A DNA stretch of 64,000 bases, from assembly GCF_002195995.1 (NCBI RefSeq), contig NZ_NHON01000005.1:1-64000 (forward strand). Direction: 5' to 3'. The translations under genes and the position numbers were made by a program. This DNA comes from Inquilinus limosus. GTDB lineage: Bacteria; Pseudomonadota; Alphaproteobacteria; DSM-16000; Inquilinaceae. The first letter of the stretch is position 1. Every line of letters starts with the position of its first letter. The notes beneath the pieces were generated by a model. It was not told the DNA's origin, searched no databases, and was given only the letters and a program-made list of their open reading frames with translations. Below, one piece after another: positions 17,456 to 26,227 of this stretch.

Positions 17456-19126
17456 ATGTCCCGCACCGCCGCCCGCGCCCTGGTCGACACCCTGCGCCTG
17501 AACGGCGTCGACACCATCTTCTGCGTCCCGGGCGAGAGCTACCTGGCCGTGCTCGACGCGCTGCACGACGTGCCGGAGATCAGGCTGGTGGTGTGCCGCC
17601 AGGAAGGCGGCGCCGCCTACATGGCCGATGCCTACGCCAAGGCCACCGGCAAGCCCGGCATCTGCTTCGTCACCCGCGGCCCGGGCATCACCAACGCCTC
17701 GGTCGGCATCCATGTGGCGCAGCAGGACTCGTCGCCGGTGATCGTGTTCATGGGCCAGGTCGGCCGCGACATGTTCGAGCGCGAGGCCTTCCAGGAGGTC
17801 GATGTCCGCAAGGTGTTCGGGTCGATGACCAAATGGGCGGCGCAGATCGACGACGCCGACCGGGTGCCGGAATTCGTCTCTCGCGCCTTCCACACCGCCA
17901 CCTCCGGCCGGCCCGGCCCGGTGGTGCTGGCGCTGCCGGAGGACATGCTGGTCGAGGAGACCAACGCGCCGGATGTCCGCCCGGCCACGCCGGTCGAGAC
18001 CGGCATCGGGGTCGAGGCCCTGGCCCGGCTGCGCGACCTGCTGTCCGAGGCGAAGCGGCCGCTGCTGCTGATCGGCGGCGGCGGGTGGGATGCCAAGGCC
18101 CGCGCCGACATCCAGGCCTTCGCCGAGGCCTGGGAGGTGCCGCTGACCGTCTCCTTCCGCTGCCAGGACTATGTCGACAACGACCACACCCACTATGCCG
18201 GCGATGTCGGCATCGGCCCGAACCCGAAGCTGGCCGAGCGGGTGAAGACCACCGACCTGCTGATCGTGCTGGGCGCCCGGCTGGGCGAGATGACCACCAG
18301 CGGCTACACGCTGCTGAACGTGCCGATGCCGGCGCAGCGCCTGGTGCATATCCATGCCGGGGCGGAGGAGCTGGGCCGGGTGTACCAGCCCGAGCTGGCG
18401 ATCAACGCGAATTCCGCCGCCGTCGCCGCGGCGCTGGCCGCCCTGGCCCCGGCTGGCGACATCCAGGCCCGGCAGGACTGGGTGCGCGGCGCCCGCGCCG
18501 ATTACGAGGCCTGGCAGCAGCCGGTGGTGTCGCCCGGCCCGGTGCAGATGTCGGAGATCGTGCGCTGGCTGGTCGGCCGGCTGCCGGCCGACAGCATGAT
18601 CTGCAACGGCGCCGGCAACTACGCCACCTGGTTCCACCGCTTCTACCGCTACCGCGGCTGGCGCACCCAGCTGGCGCCGACCAACGGCTCGATGGGGTAC
18701 GGCGTGCCGGCCGGCGTCGCCGCCAAGCTGCAGCATCCGGAGCGGGTGGTGATCGCCGCCGCCGGCGACGGCTGCTTCCTGATGAACGGGCAGGAGCTGG
18801 CGACAGCGGCGCAGTACAACGCGGCCGTAGTGTTCCTGGTCATCGACAACGGCATGTACGGCACCATCCGCATGCATCAGGAGCGGGAATACCCGGCCCG
18901 GATCAGCGGCACCGACCTGAAGAACCCGGACTTCGCGCAACTGGCCCGGGCCTATGGCGCCCATGCCGAGACGGTGGAGCGGACCGAGGAGTTCGCCCCG
19001 GCCTTCGAGCGCGCGGTGGCCGCCGGGAAGCCGGCGCTGATCTGGATCCGACTGGACCCGGAGGCGATCACTCCGCGCGCCAGCCTGAGCCAGATCCGCG
19101 CCACGGCGCAGCAGGCGAAGGGCTGA
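17456..19126 (+). CDS. Thiamine-diphosphate-dependent enzyme (acetolactate synthase-like)
   Basis: A 556-aa ThDP enzyme with the three usual domains. N-terminal pyrimidine-binding domain with catalytic Glu in CRQEGGAAYMADAYA (about 51), central domain about 190-330, C-terminal domain with the Mg/ThDP motif GDGCFLMNGQEL to DNGMYG (about 437-465). It resembles the IlvB-like proteins annotated as 'thiamine pyrophosphate-binding protein', not the biosynthetic acetolactate synthase. No ilvN-like small subunit follows, and the reaction (decarboxylation or lyase) cannot be fixed. The open frame extends far upstream, but homology begins at ATG 17456. Confidence 0.85.
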   Translation: MSRTAARALVDTLRLNGVDTIFCVPGESYLAVLDALHDVPEIRLVVCRQEGGAAYMADAYAKATGKPGICFVTRGPGITNASVGIHVAQQDSSPVIVFMGQVGRDMFEREAFQEVDVRKVFGSMTKWAAQIDDADRVPEFVSRAFHTATSGRPGPVVLALPEDMLVEETNAPDVRPATPVETGIGVEALARLRDLLSEAKRPLLLIGGGGWDAKARADIQAFAEAWEVPLTVSFRCQDYVDNDHTHYAGDVGIGPNPKLAERVKTTDLLIVLGARLGEMTTSGYTLLNVPMPAQRLVHIHAGAEELGRVYQPELAINANSAAVAAALAALAPAGDIQARQDWVRGARADYEAWQQPVVSPGPVQMSEIVRWLVGRLPADSMICNGAGNYATWFHRFYRYRGWRTQLAPTNGSMGYGVPAGVAAKLQHPERVVIAAAGDGCFLMNGQELATAAQYNAAVVFLVIDNGMYGTIRMHQEREYPARISGTDLKNPDFAQLARAYGAHAETVERTEEFAPAFERAVAAGKPALIWIRLDPEAITPRASLSQIRATAQQAKG

Positions 19127-19253
19127 CGACGATGTCGTGAAGCGTTCTCCGCAGGGTCGCATTCCTGCCATAGACGCTTCCGATAGTCGCCGTCCGACAT
19201 CATCCCTATCCCGCGACCCATCGGCCGCCGGGCGTTCCCGCGAGAGGCTGCGC

Positions 19254-20315
19254 ATGACCAGATCCTGGGCCCGAATTCTCTGGCTGGCCGTGCCGGCCCT
19301 GATGGCCGGACAGGCGATCGCGGCCGATGCGCCGCCCCGCGCCACCGGCCCGATGACCTTCGTGTCCGCCAGCAATGGCGGCAATTGCATCGGCTGCGAA
19401 TGGACCGCGGCGGAGGGCACCATCACCGCCGCCACCCCGGCTGCCTTCGACGCCTATGCCGCCGAGAATGGCTGCCCCGTGCTGCACCTCGATTCCCCGG
19501 GCGGCGATCCCGCGGCGGCAATGGCGCTCGGCCGCAGGATCCGGGAGCGGTGCGTCGATGTCGAGGTCGGCCGCACCGTCCCCTATGCCGACCCGACCAT
19601 GCCGGCGGATTATCCCAAGGTCGAGGACACGGCCTCCGGTCGCTGCGAGGGCGCCTGCGTCCTGGCCTTCCTCGGCGGCCGCAGCCGCAGTGCGGAGGCC
19701 GGGGAGCTGGTGCCCGGCGGCGTGCCGGAGAACCTGCGGCCGCAGGTCGCGGCCTATCTGGCCGAGATGGGCGGGAAGGCGGAGCTGCTGCCGCGCCTGC
19801 TCGCCGCCGGGGCCGGCAAGCCGCTGGGCAGCGACGAGGTCGCCTCGCTCGGCCTCGCCAATGCCGGGGAGGAGGCGCGGACGCCGTGGCAGACCTCGGC
19901 GGAGGGCAAGGGCACGATCGCGACCATGACCCTGAAGACCCCGACCAACGGGTCGGGCGAGACGCTGACGCTGTTCTGCCGCCGCGGCGACCAGACCCCG
20001 GCCTACCTGGCCTATTCCGGCTTCGACACCGGCACGGAGCTGCCGGACACAGCGACGCTGCAGATCGGCGGCCCCACGGCCGCGTCGCGCGACGTCACCG
20101 GGCCGGACCTCGAATCCCGCGACAGCCCCGACGGGCCTGAGGTGACGGTGGCGCTGAGCCAGGCCGAACGGGACGCGATCCTGGCCGGGCAGCCCTTTTC
20201 GCTGAGCATGGACGCGCTGCCGACCGTGGCCCCGGGCGGCATCGTCAGCCTGGACAGCACCCTGACCGAGACCGACCGCAAGGCGGTGCGGGACGCCCTG
20301 GCCCATTGCCTCTGA
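19254..20315 (+). CDS. Periplasmic protein with ClpP/crotonase-like core (COG3904-like)
   Basis: A 353-aa exported protein. Signal peptide 1-24 (cleavage after AIA). The segment LHLDSPGGDPAAAMALGRRIR followed by CEGACVLAFLGG is the pattern of ClpP-like periplasmic proteins in which SPGG lines the active-site cleft and the residue in the C-x-S/A-AC segment would be the nucleophile. Here that position reads EGACVLA, Ala/Cys in place of Ser, so catalysis is doubtful. AGAGG lies 7 nt before ATG 19254. It follows the ThDP gene on the same strand with a 127-bp gap. Confidence 0.7.
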   Translation: MTRSWARILWLAVPALMAGQAIAADAPPRATGPMTFVSASNGGNCIGCEWTAAEGTITAATPAAFDAYAAENGCPVLHLDSPGGDPAAAMALGRRIRERCVDVEVGRTVPYADPTMPADYPKVEDTASGRCEGACVLAFLGGRSRSAEAGELVPGGVPENLRPQVAAYLAEMGGKAELLPRLLAAGAGKPLGSDEVASLGLANAGEEARTPWQTSAEGKGTIATMTLKTPTNGSGETLTLFCRRGDQTPAYLAYSGFDTGTELPDTATLQIGGPTAASRDVTGPDLESRDSPDGPEVTVALSQAERDAILAGQPFSLSMDALPTVAPGGIVSLDSTLTETDRKAVRDALAHCL

Positions 20316-20318
20316 CGG

Positions 20319-20645
20319 TCAAGCCCAGCCGGCCATCAGCATCAGCGCCCCGGCCCCGGCGCTGACGCCGAGCAGCACGTTGCGGCGGAACAGCAGGAAG
20401 ACGGCGAGGCCGAGCGCGGTGGCGCCGGCCCGCTCCGCCATCGAGGTCGCGGCCAGCGGCCCGGCCGGCAGCAGGATCATGCGCGCGATCAGCCCGGCCA
20501 GGATGGCGTAGGCGACGCAGCCGACCCAGTCGAGCAGCGCCCCGCCCTCGCGCACCCGGCCGGCGAGATAGACGCCGAGCGCCCGCCACAGATAGGTGGC
20601 CGCCGCGGCGCCCAGCAGCATGACCCAGGGCAGCGCCTCACCCAT
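20319..20645 (-). CDS. azlD: AzlD-family membrane protein
   Basis: A 108-aa membrane protein with four predicted TM segments. It is the small partner of AzlC-type amino acid exporters (LIV-E family), as AzlD/YgaH are in other bacteria. It overlaps the azlC stop by 8 bp, so translation is coupled. The exported substrate is probably a branched-chain amino acid or azaleucine-like analogue. Confidence 0.85.
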   Translation of the reverse strand: MGEALPWVMLLGAAAATYLWRALGVYLAGRVREGGALLDWVGCVAYAILAGLIARMILLPAGPLAATSMAERAGATALGLAVFLLFRRNVLLGVSAGAGALMLMAGWA

Positions 20646-21369
20646 GGCGGCGGCGCCACAGCCGGTCGGCCAGGAAGGCGGCGGTGCCGGCGATCAGCCC
20701 GGTGGCCAGCAGCCCCCATTCCGGATCGAGCTGATACAGCAGCGGCCCCAGCGCGCCGCCCAGCACCATGGCACCGAGCCGGGCCCGGTTCCGCAGATCG
20801 GCGGTCAGCACCAGGATGAAGTAGAGCGGGTTGAGGAAGACGAGGCCGAGCGAGACCGAGGCCGGCACCGCCGTGACCAGATAGTAGCCGACCGCGGTCC
20901 AGGCGACGCAGGACGCCCACAGGGTGCCGGCGAAGCCGACGAAATAGGGCAACCGCTGCTCCGGTGGCAGGGTCGGGCAGACCCGCATCCCCTGCACCCA
21001 GCCGGTGATGGCGACCAGATGGGCGGCGGCATAGTCCCACCAGCGCGGCCGGCCGGGCACGCGCAGCCCGGGCATCAGCACCAGCGCCATCGGCATCAGC
21101 CGGACATTGACCAGAGCCACCGCCGCGACCATGGCCAGCAGCGAGGCGCCGACGGCATAGGCCTCGATCATCACCATCTGGCCCGGCAGGGCCCAGCCGG
21201 TCAGGGTCGAGAGCAGCCCGACCGGGAGGCCGAGCCCGCTGGCCCGCACCAGCGAGCCGAAGCCGACATAGGAGGCGCCGAGGACGAGGAGCGGTGCGCC
21301 CAGCACGTCCCGCGCCCCGCCGCGGAAGGCGGCGCGGGGCGAGGTGTAGGCGCGGGTCCGGTCGGGCAT
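20638..21369 (-). CDS. azlC: AzlC-family branched-chain amino acid exporter subunit
   Basis: A 243-aa membrane protein with about seven to eight TM segments. Family features are ASYVGFGSLVRASGL near the N-terminus and NVRLMPMAL in the middle, like YgaZ/AzlC. It forms an export pair with the downstream AzlD. The gene for a LysR regulator lies directly upstream on the same strand, 82 bp away. The intergenic strip holds the hairpin CATGCCG-atc-CGGCATG (21404-21420). Confidence 0.85.
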   Translation of the reverse strand: MPDRTRAYTSPRAAFRGGARDVLGAPLLVLGASYVGFGSLVRASGLGLPVGLLSTLTGWALPGQMVMIEAYAVGASLLAMVAAVALVNVRLMPMALVLMPGLRVPGRPRWWDYAAAHLVAITGWVQGMRVCPTLPPEQRLPYFVGFAGTLWASCVAWTAVGYYLVTAVPASVSLGLVFLNPLYFILVLTADLRNRARLGAMVLGGALGPLLYQLDPEWGLLATGLIAGTAAFLADRLWRRRHG

Positions 21370-21403
21370 GGATCGCTTGTAGGATGCCGCCTCGGCCCGC
21401 CGG

Positions 21404-21420
21404 CATGCCGATCCGGCATG
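21404..21420. promoter_or_regulatory. 17-bp inverted repeat between LysR and azlC
   Basis: CATGCCG and CGGCATG are separated by 3 bp, 35 bp before the azlC start. It may be an operator for the LysR protein encoded upstream or an mRNA hairpin; there is no T-run to make it a terminator. Confidence 0.3.
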
Positions 21421-21451
21421 GAGGGTCTGCGACCGGATCCGCGAGCCGTCC

Positions 21452-22333
21452 CTAGTCCAGGTCGAGCATCTTCAGGAACGCCTCCACCGCCTTGCTGCGG
21501 TAGTGGTCCGGATGGCGCAGCACGCGGAAGCGGCGGGCCGGGAATGGCGGATCGAGCTGGCGCAGCGTGCCGAAGCGCAGCCCCGATTCGACCGACAGGC
21601 TGGACAGCACCCCCGCCCCCGCCCCGGCCTCGATCGCCGCGCGCACCGCCTCGTTGCTGGCCAGCTCCAGCGCCACCGGCAGCGCGGCGGGGTCGACGCC
21701 GAGCCGCTCCAGCGCCGATTCGAACACCTGGCGGGTGCCGGAGCCGCGCTCGCGCAGCACCCAGGGGCTGTCGGCGAAGCGGGACGGCACCACCATCCGC
21801 TCCTCCGCCCAGGGGTGGCCGGCGCCGACCACCAGCACCAGCCGGTCGCCCGGCACGCTGGCATGCTCGAAGCCCGCCACGTCCAGGTCGCCCTCGACGA
21901 AGCCGATATCGGCCCGGCCCTCGCGCACCGCCTCGGCCACCTGGGTGGTGTTGCCGATGGTGAGGTCGAGCTGCAGCCCGGGATGCGCCGCCCGGAAGCG
22001 GTGCATCAGCGACGGCAGCCAGTAGTTGCCGATGGTCTGGCTGGCATGCAGCGCCAGGAGGCCGCGGCGCAGCCCGGACAGGTCGTCCAGCGCCCGCTCG
22101 GCCAGCGCCGCCCGGGCCAGCACGGCCCGCGCCTCCGGCAGGAAGGCGGTGCCGGCATCGGTCAGGGCGATGCCGCGGCCGACGCGGTGGAACAGCTTGG
22201 TGGCGTGGCGTGCCTCCAGCGCCTGGATCGCCGCGCTGGCGGCGGACTGGGTCAGGTTCAGCGCCTGCGCCGCGCGGGTCACGTGCAGATGCTCGGCGAC
22301 CGCGACGAAGATCCGCAGCTGCTCCAGCGTCAT
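21452..22333 (-). CDS. LysR-family transcriptional regulator
   Basis: A 293-aa LTTR with HTH at 1-60 (VAVAEHLHVTRAAQALNLTQSAASAAIQALEARHATKLFHRVGR). The effector domain has the ASQTIGNYWLPSLMHRF start seen in the YeiE/CysB-like group. It is co-directional with azlCD and probably controls the exporter in response to an amino acid. ATG 22333 is chosen because MTLEQLRIF is the normal LTTR N-terminus; a longer reading adds an unlikely Pro-rich stretch. Confidence 0.88.
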   Translation of the reverse strand: MTLEQLRIFVAVAEHLHVTRAAQALNLTQSAASAAIQALEARHATKLFHRVGRGIALTDAGTAFLPEARAVLARAALAERALDDLSGLRRGLLALHASQTIGNYWLPSLMHRFRAAHPGLQLDLTIGNTTQVAEAVREGRADIGFVEGDLDVAGFEHASVPGDRLVLVVGAGHPWAEERMVVPSRFADSPWVLRERGSGTRQVFESALERLGVDPAALPVALELASNEAVRAAIEAGAGAGVLSSLSVESGLRFGTLRQLDPPFPARRFRVLRHPDHYRSKAVEAFLKMLDLD

Positions 22334-22941
22334 GCGTTGACCCCGGCGCGGCGGGGCGGGCGGCGGAGGCACCGGAGCGATGCGACTCGGGACGCCGCTT
22401 CTGTGACAGCCACAAGCCTCACGAAAGCCTCCGCCGGACCCTTAGGGTCCTCGCCAATGATCGAGCGAGCGATTGAGTCCGGACCAAACGATCAGGATTC
22501 TCGATCACAGAATGACATAGTTCGTGCTTAAGGCGAGTCGGCTGAAAAGCCGCATCGCCTTTCTGGCGAACTGAGCATACCCTGTTACCATTGATGCGAC
22601 GTGGGACCTGGATGGCAGGCCGCGCCAAGACCTCGACCAACGAGGCCCCGGGCCCAGATAAAAATTAAGGCAGTAGTATTATCGGTCAGGTTCGACCCTA
22701 TATTGTTAAGCAGAGCGAGCGGTGGAGAAGGGGTAGTGTCAGATATTGCACCTCATCCGGGTCCCGACTGCGCAGCCCATGCTGGGCCTGCGGGCGGGCG
22801 GGATGGGGCCGGCCCTTGTCATCCACCCGAATCTCGCCGCAAAGCCCGGACCATCATGGGCCGGACACATATGCCCAGAAGCTGCGGCCGGAAACGGCAC
22901 ACTAGGTTGAGTCTCGATCCTCCAACCTTTGGCGGGTGGCA
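22334..22941 (+). other. 608-bp non-coding region before prkA, AT-rich island and stem-loop
   Basis: I find no convincing gene here. The region separates the divergent LysR and prkA genes. It contains a strong stem-loop (22530-22561) and an AT-rich island (about 22657-22712, with several TATTAT/TATATT-like boxes) that may hold the prkA promoter. I see no convincing EcfG or sigma-54 site. The length suggests a long leader or a small RNA gene. Confidence 0.5.
22530..22561 (+). ncRNA. Stem-loop with GAAA tetraloop; possible sRNA 3' end or prkA leader
   Basis: On the plus strand AAGGCGA-gt-CGGCT-gaaa-AGCCG-ca-TCGCCTT folds into a 7-bp outer and a 5-bp inner stem closed by a GAAA tetraloop. TTCTGG follows, a weak U-rich tail. 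About 55 bp upstream is a poor -35/-10 pair (TTGAGT, 17 bp, GATTCT). The structure is seen directly; a transcript is inferred. Confidence 0.4.
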
Positions 22942-24888
22942 ATGGCACCGACCGACGATCTCTTCACCAGCTATGCGAAGTCCTACGAGGCCCGCCGCGC
23001 GGCGGAGATGTCCCTCGAAGAATTCCTGAAGGGATGTCGCAGCGACCCGATGATGTATGCGAGCGCGGCCGAACGGCTGCTCGCGGCCATCGGCCAGCCG
23101 GAGATCGTGGACACCGCCCGCGACGGCCGGCTGGGGCGGATCTTCATGAACCGCACCATCCGGGTGTACCCGGCCTTCTCCGAGTTCTACGGCATGGAGG
23201 AGACGATCGAGCGGATCGTCAGCTTCCTGCTGCACGCGGCCCAGGGGCTGGAGGAGCGCAAGCAGATCCTCTACCTGCTCGGCCCGGTCGGCGGCGGCAA
23301 GTCGTCGCTGGCGGAGCGGCTGAAGGCGCTGATGGAGGTGCACCCGATCTATGTGCTGAAGGCCGGCGACGAGGTCAGCCCGATCTTCGAGAGCCCGCTC
23401 GGCCTGTTCAACCCCGACACGATGGGCGCCGAGCTCGAGGACCGCTACGGCATCCCGCGCCGGCGCCTGACCGGGCTGGTCAGCCCCTGGTGCCTGAAGC
23501 GGCTGGACGAGTTCGACGGCGACATCTCCAAGTTCAAGGTGGTGCGGCTGCAGCCGTCGCGGCTGCGCCAGATCGGCATCGCCAAGACCGAGCCGGGCGA
23601 CGAGAACAACCAGGACATCTCCTCCCTGGTCGGCAAGGTCGACATCCGCAGCCTGGAGACGCTGCCGCAGCACGACCCGGACGCCTACAGCTATTCCGGC
23701 GGCCTGAACCGGGCCAATCAGGGCCTGCTCGAATTCGTCGAGATGTTCAAGGCGCCGATCAAGATGCTGCACCCGCTGCTGACGGCGACGCAGGAGGGCA
23801 ACTATGTCGGCACCGAGAACATCGGCGCCCTGCCCTTCACCGGCATCATCATGGCGCATTCCAACGAGTCCGAGTGGCAGGGCTTCAAGAACAACAAGAA
23901 CAACGAAGCCTTCATCGACCGGATCTACGTGATCAAGGTGCCCTACTGCCTGCGGGTGACCGAGGAGCAGAAGATCTACGACAAGCTGATCCGCAGCTCG
24001 AAGCTGGCGGACGCCCCCTGCGCCCCGGGCACACTGGAGATGCTGGCCCGGTTCTCGGTCCTGTCCCGCCTGCATGAGCACGAGAACTCCAACCTCTACT
24101 CCAAGATGCGGGTCTATGACGGCGAGAGCCTGCGCGAGGTCGACCCCCGCGCCCGCAGCCTGCAGGAGTACAAGGATGCCGGCGGCGTCGACGAGGGCAT
24201 GGACGGCGTCTCGACCCGCTTCGCCTTCAAGGCGCTGGCCGCCACCTACAACCACGACACCAACGAGGTCGCCGCCGACCCGGTGCACCTGATCTATGTG
24301 GTCGAGCAGATGGTGCGGCGCGAGCAGCTGCCGGCCGAGACCGAGAAGCGCTACCTGGAGTTCCTGAAGGCCGACCTGGCGCCGCGCTATGCCGAGTTCA
24401 TCGGCCACGAGATCCAGAAGGCCTATCTGGAATCGTATCACGACTATGGCCAGAACCTGTTCGACCGCTATGTCGATTACGCGGATGCCTGGATCGAGGA
24501 CCAGGACTTCAAGGACCCCGACACCGGGCAGCTGCTGAACCGCGACCTGCTGAACCAGGAGCTGACCAAGATCGAGAAGCCGGCCGGCATCGCCAACCCG
24601 AAGGACTTCCGCAACGAGGTGGTCAAGTTCGCGCTGCGCTCCCGCGCCGCCAATGAGGGCCGCAACCCGAGCTGGACCAGCTACGAGAAGATCCGCGAGG
24701 TGATCGAGCGGCGGATGTTCAGCCAGGTGGAGGAGCTGCTGCCGGTGATCAGCTTCGGCTCGAAGAAGGACGGCGACACCGAGAAGAAGCACGAGGAGTT
24801 CGTCGAGCGCATGGTCGCCCGCGGCTACACCGAGCGGCAGGTCCGGCGCCTGGTCGAATGGTACATGCGGGTCAAGCAGGCGGGCTGA
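22942..24888 (+). CDS. prkA: PrkA family serine protein kinase (YeaG)
   Basis: A 648-aa PrkA/YeaG protein, full length. The N-terminal AAA+ domain has Walker A GPVGGGKSS at about residues 114-122 and later PrkA-specific blocks (SPLGLFNPD; YSGGLNRANQGLLEFVEMFKA with Walker-B-like acidic residues). The C-terminal PrkA domain reaches from about 420. E. coli YeaG acts in nutrient-starvation responses, and B. subtilis PrkA in sporulation-linked gene expression. yeaH and spoVR follow in the usual order. Start ATG 22942; a GTG two codons upstream is possible. Confidence 0.95.
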   Translation: MAPTDDLFTSYAKSYEARRAAEMSLEEFLKGCRSDPMMYASAAERLLAAIGQPEIVDTARDGRLGRIFMNRTIRVYPAFSEFYGMEETIERIVSFLLHAAQGLEERKQILYLLGPVGGGKSSLAERLKALMEVHPIYVLKAGDEVSPIFESPLGLFNPDTMGAELEDRYGIPRRRLTGLVSPWCLKRLDEFDGDISKFKVVRLQPSRLRQIGIAKTEPGDENNQDISSLVGKVDIRSLETLPQHDPDAYSYSGGLNRANQGLLEFVEMFKAPIKMLHPLLTATQEGNYVGTENIGALPFTGIIMAHSNESEWQGFKNNKNNEAFIDRIYVIKVPYCLRVTEEQKIYDKLIRSSKLADAPCAPGTLEMLARFSVLSRLHEHENSNLYSKMRVYDGESLREVDPRARSLQEYKDAGGVDEGMDGVSTRFAFKALAATYNHDTNEVAADPVHLIYVVEQMVRREQLPAETEKRYLEFLKADLAPRYAEFIGHEIQKAYLESYHDYGQNLFDRYVDYADAWIEDQDFKDPDTGQLLNRDLLNQELTKIEKPAGIANPKDFRNEVVKFALRSRAANEGRNPSWTSYEKIREVIERRMFSQVEELLPVISFGSKKDGDTEKKHEEFVERMVARGYTERQVRRLVEWYMRVKQAG

Positions 24889-24913
24889 GACAGGAGGGTG
24901 TGAACAACGCGCG

Positions 24914-26227
24914 ATGTCCATGCACATCATCGACCGGCGGCTTAATCCGGGCGGCAAGAGCCTCGTCAACCGCCAACGCTTCCTGCGCCGGGCCAAGGCC
25001 CTGGTGCAGCGGGCGGTCAGAGACAGTTCGCGCGAGCGCAGCATCAAGGATCTGGAGCAGGGCGGCGAGGTCGCGATCCCGGTCACGGGCGTGAACGAGC
25101 CGCGGCTGCACCGCTCCGGCTCCGGCGGCGTGCGCGACCACATCCTCCCAGGCAACAAGGAGTTCGTCGAGGGCGACACCATCCAGCGGCCGAAGCGCGG
25201 CGGCGGGGGTGGCGGCAGCGAGGGCGCGCCCGACGGCGACGGCCAGGACGAGTTCCGCTTCGTGCTGTCGCAGGAGGAGTATCTTGAGCTCTTCCTCGAC
25301 GATCTGGAGCTGCCCGACCTGGCCAAGCGCAAGCTGGTCGCGTCCGAGAGCGTCGGGTGGCGGCGGGCCGGCTTCTCCACCAGCGGCCCACCGGCCAGCC
25401 TGGCGGTGACCCGGACGATGCAGCGGGCGATGTCGCGGCGCATCGCCCTGCGCCGCCCGAAATCCGGCGAGATCAAGGACATCGAGGCCGAGATCGCGGC
25501 GCTGGAGGGCCAGGCCGACCCGGACCAGGAGAAGATCGACCAGTTGCAGGAGCATCTGGACCACCTGCTGACGCGCACCCGGCGCATCCCCTATATCGAC
25601 CCGGTCGACCTGCGCTACCGCCGGCTGGAGGCGACGCCGAAGCCGGTGGCCCAGGCAGTGATGTTCTGCCTGATGGACGTCTCGGGCTCGATGACCGAGC
25701 ACATGAAGGACCTGGCGAAGCGCTTCTTCGCCCTGCTGCACCTGTTCCTCAAGCGCCGCTACAAGCATGTCGAGCTGGTGTTCATCCGCCACACCCACCA
25801 GGCCGAGGAGGTGGACGAGGACACGTTCTTCTACTCGACCGAGAGCGGCGGCACGGTGGTCTCCACCGCGCTGGAGATGATGGCGTCGATCGTGGCCCAG
25901 CGCTACCGGCCGGAGGACTGGAACATCTACGCCGCCCAGGCCTCGGACGGCGACAACCTGTCCAGCGACAGCGCCAAGTCCGCGGCCCTGCTCGGCGACG
26001 AGATCCTGCCGCTGTGCCAGTACTTCGCCTATCTCGAGGTCGGCCGCGACGAGGACCCGATGTCCTCCGGCGTGGTGCCACGCCAGACCGACCTGTGGCA
26101 GACCTATGACCGCGTGCGCAAGCCGGACGTGCCCTTCGCCATGCGCAAGGTCTGGCACCGCCGCGACATCTACCCGGTGTTCCGCGAGCTGTTCCAGCGC
26201 CGCGACGTGGGGGTGGGAGCCGACTGA
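24914..26227 (+). CDS. yeaH: YeaH/YhbH family protein (DUF444)
   Basis: A 437-aa DUF444 protein. After a basic, disordered, Gly-rich N-terminal part (poly-Gly near 98-104) comes a coiled-coil stretch at about 185-215 (IEAEIAALEGQADPDQEKIDQLQ). A von Willebrand A-like domain follows, with the MIDAS motif DVSGSM at about 254-259. The partner of PrkA: in E. coli yeaG and yeaH are co-transcribed and work together in starvation. Its stop overlaps the spoVR start by one base (tgatg). Confidence 0.94.
   Translation: MSMHIIDRRLNPGGKSLVNRQRFLRRAKALVQRAVRDSSRERSIKDLEQGGEVAIPVTGVNEPRLHRSGSGGVRDHILPGNKEFVEGDTIQRPKRGGGGGGSEGAPDGDGQDEFRFVLSQEEYLELFLDDLELPDLAKRKLVASESVGWRRAGFSTSGPPASLAVTRTMQRAMSRRIALRRPKSGEIKDIEAEIAALEGQADPDQEKIDQLQEHLDHLLTRTRRIPYIDPVDLRYRRLEATPKPVAQAVMFCLMDVSGSMTEHMKDLAKRFFALLHLFLKRRYKHVELVFIRHTHQAEEVDEDTFFYSTESGGTVVSTALEMMASIVAQRYRPEDWNIYAAQASDGDNLSSDSAKSAALLGDEILPLCQYFAYLEVGRDEDPMSSGVVPRQTDLWQTYDRVRKPDVPFAMRKVWHRRDIYPVFRELFQRRDVGVGAD

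Noticed and set aside
22419-22640. A 73-aa minus-strand frame in the prkA upstream gap
   Set aside because: No ribosome site, Arg-rich composition, and it crosses the stem-loop; no sign of a protein.
22896-22910. Sigma-54 site (ggcacactaggttga) before prkA
   Set aside because: The spacing between the GG and the second element is one base too long and GC is replaced by GA.
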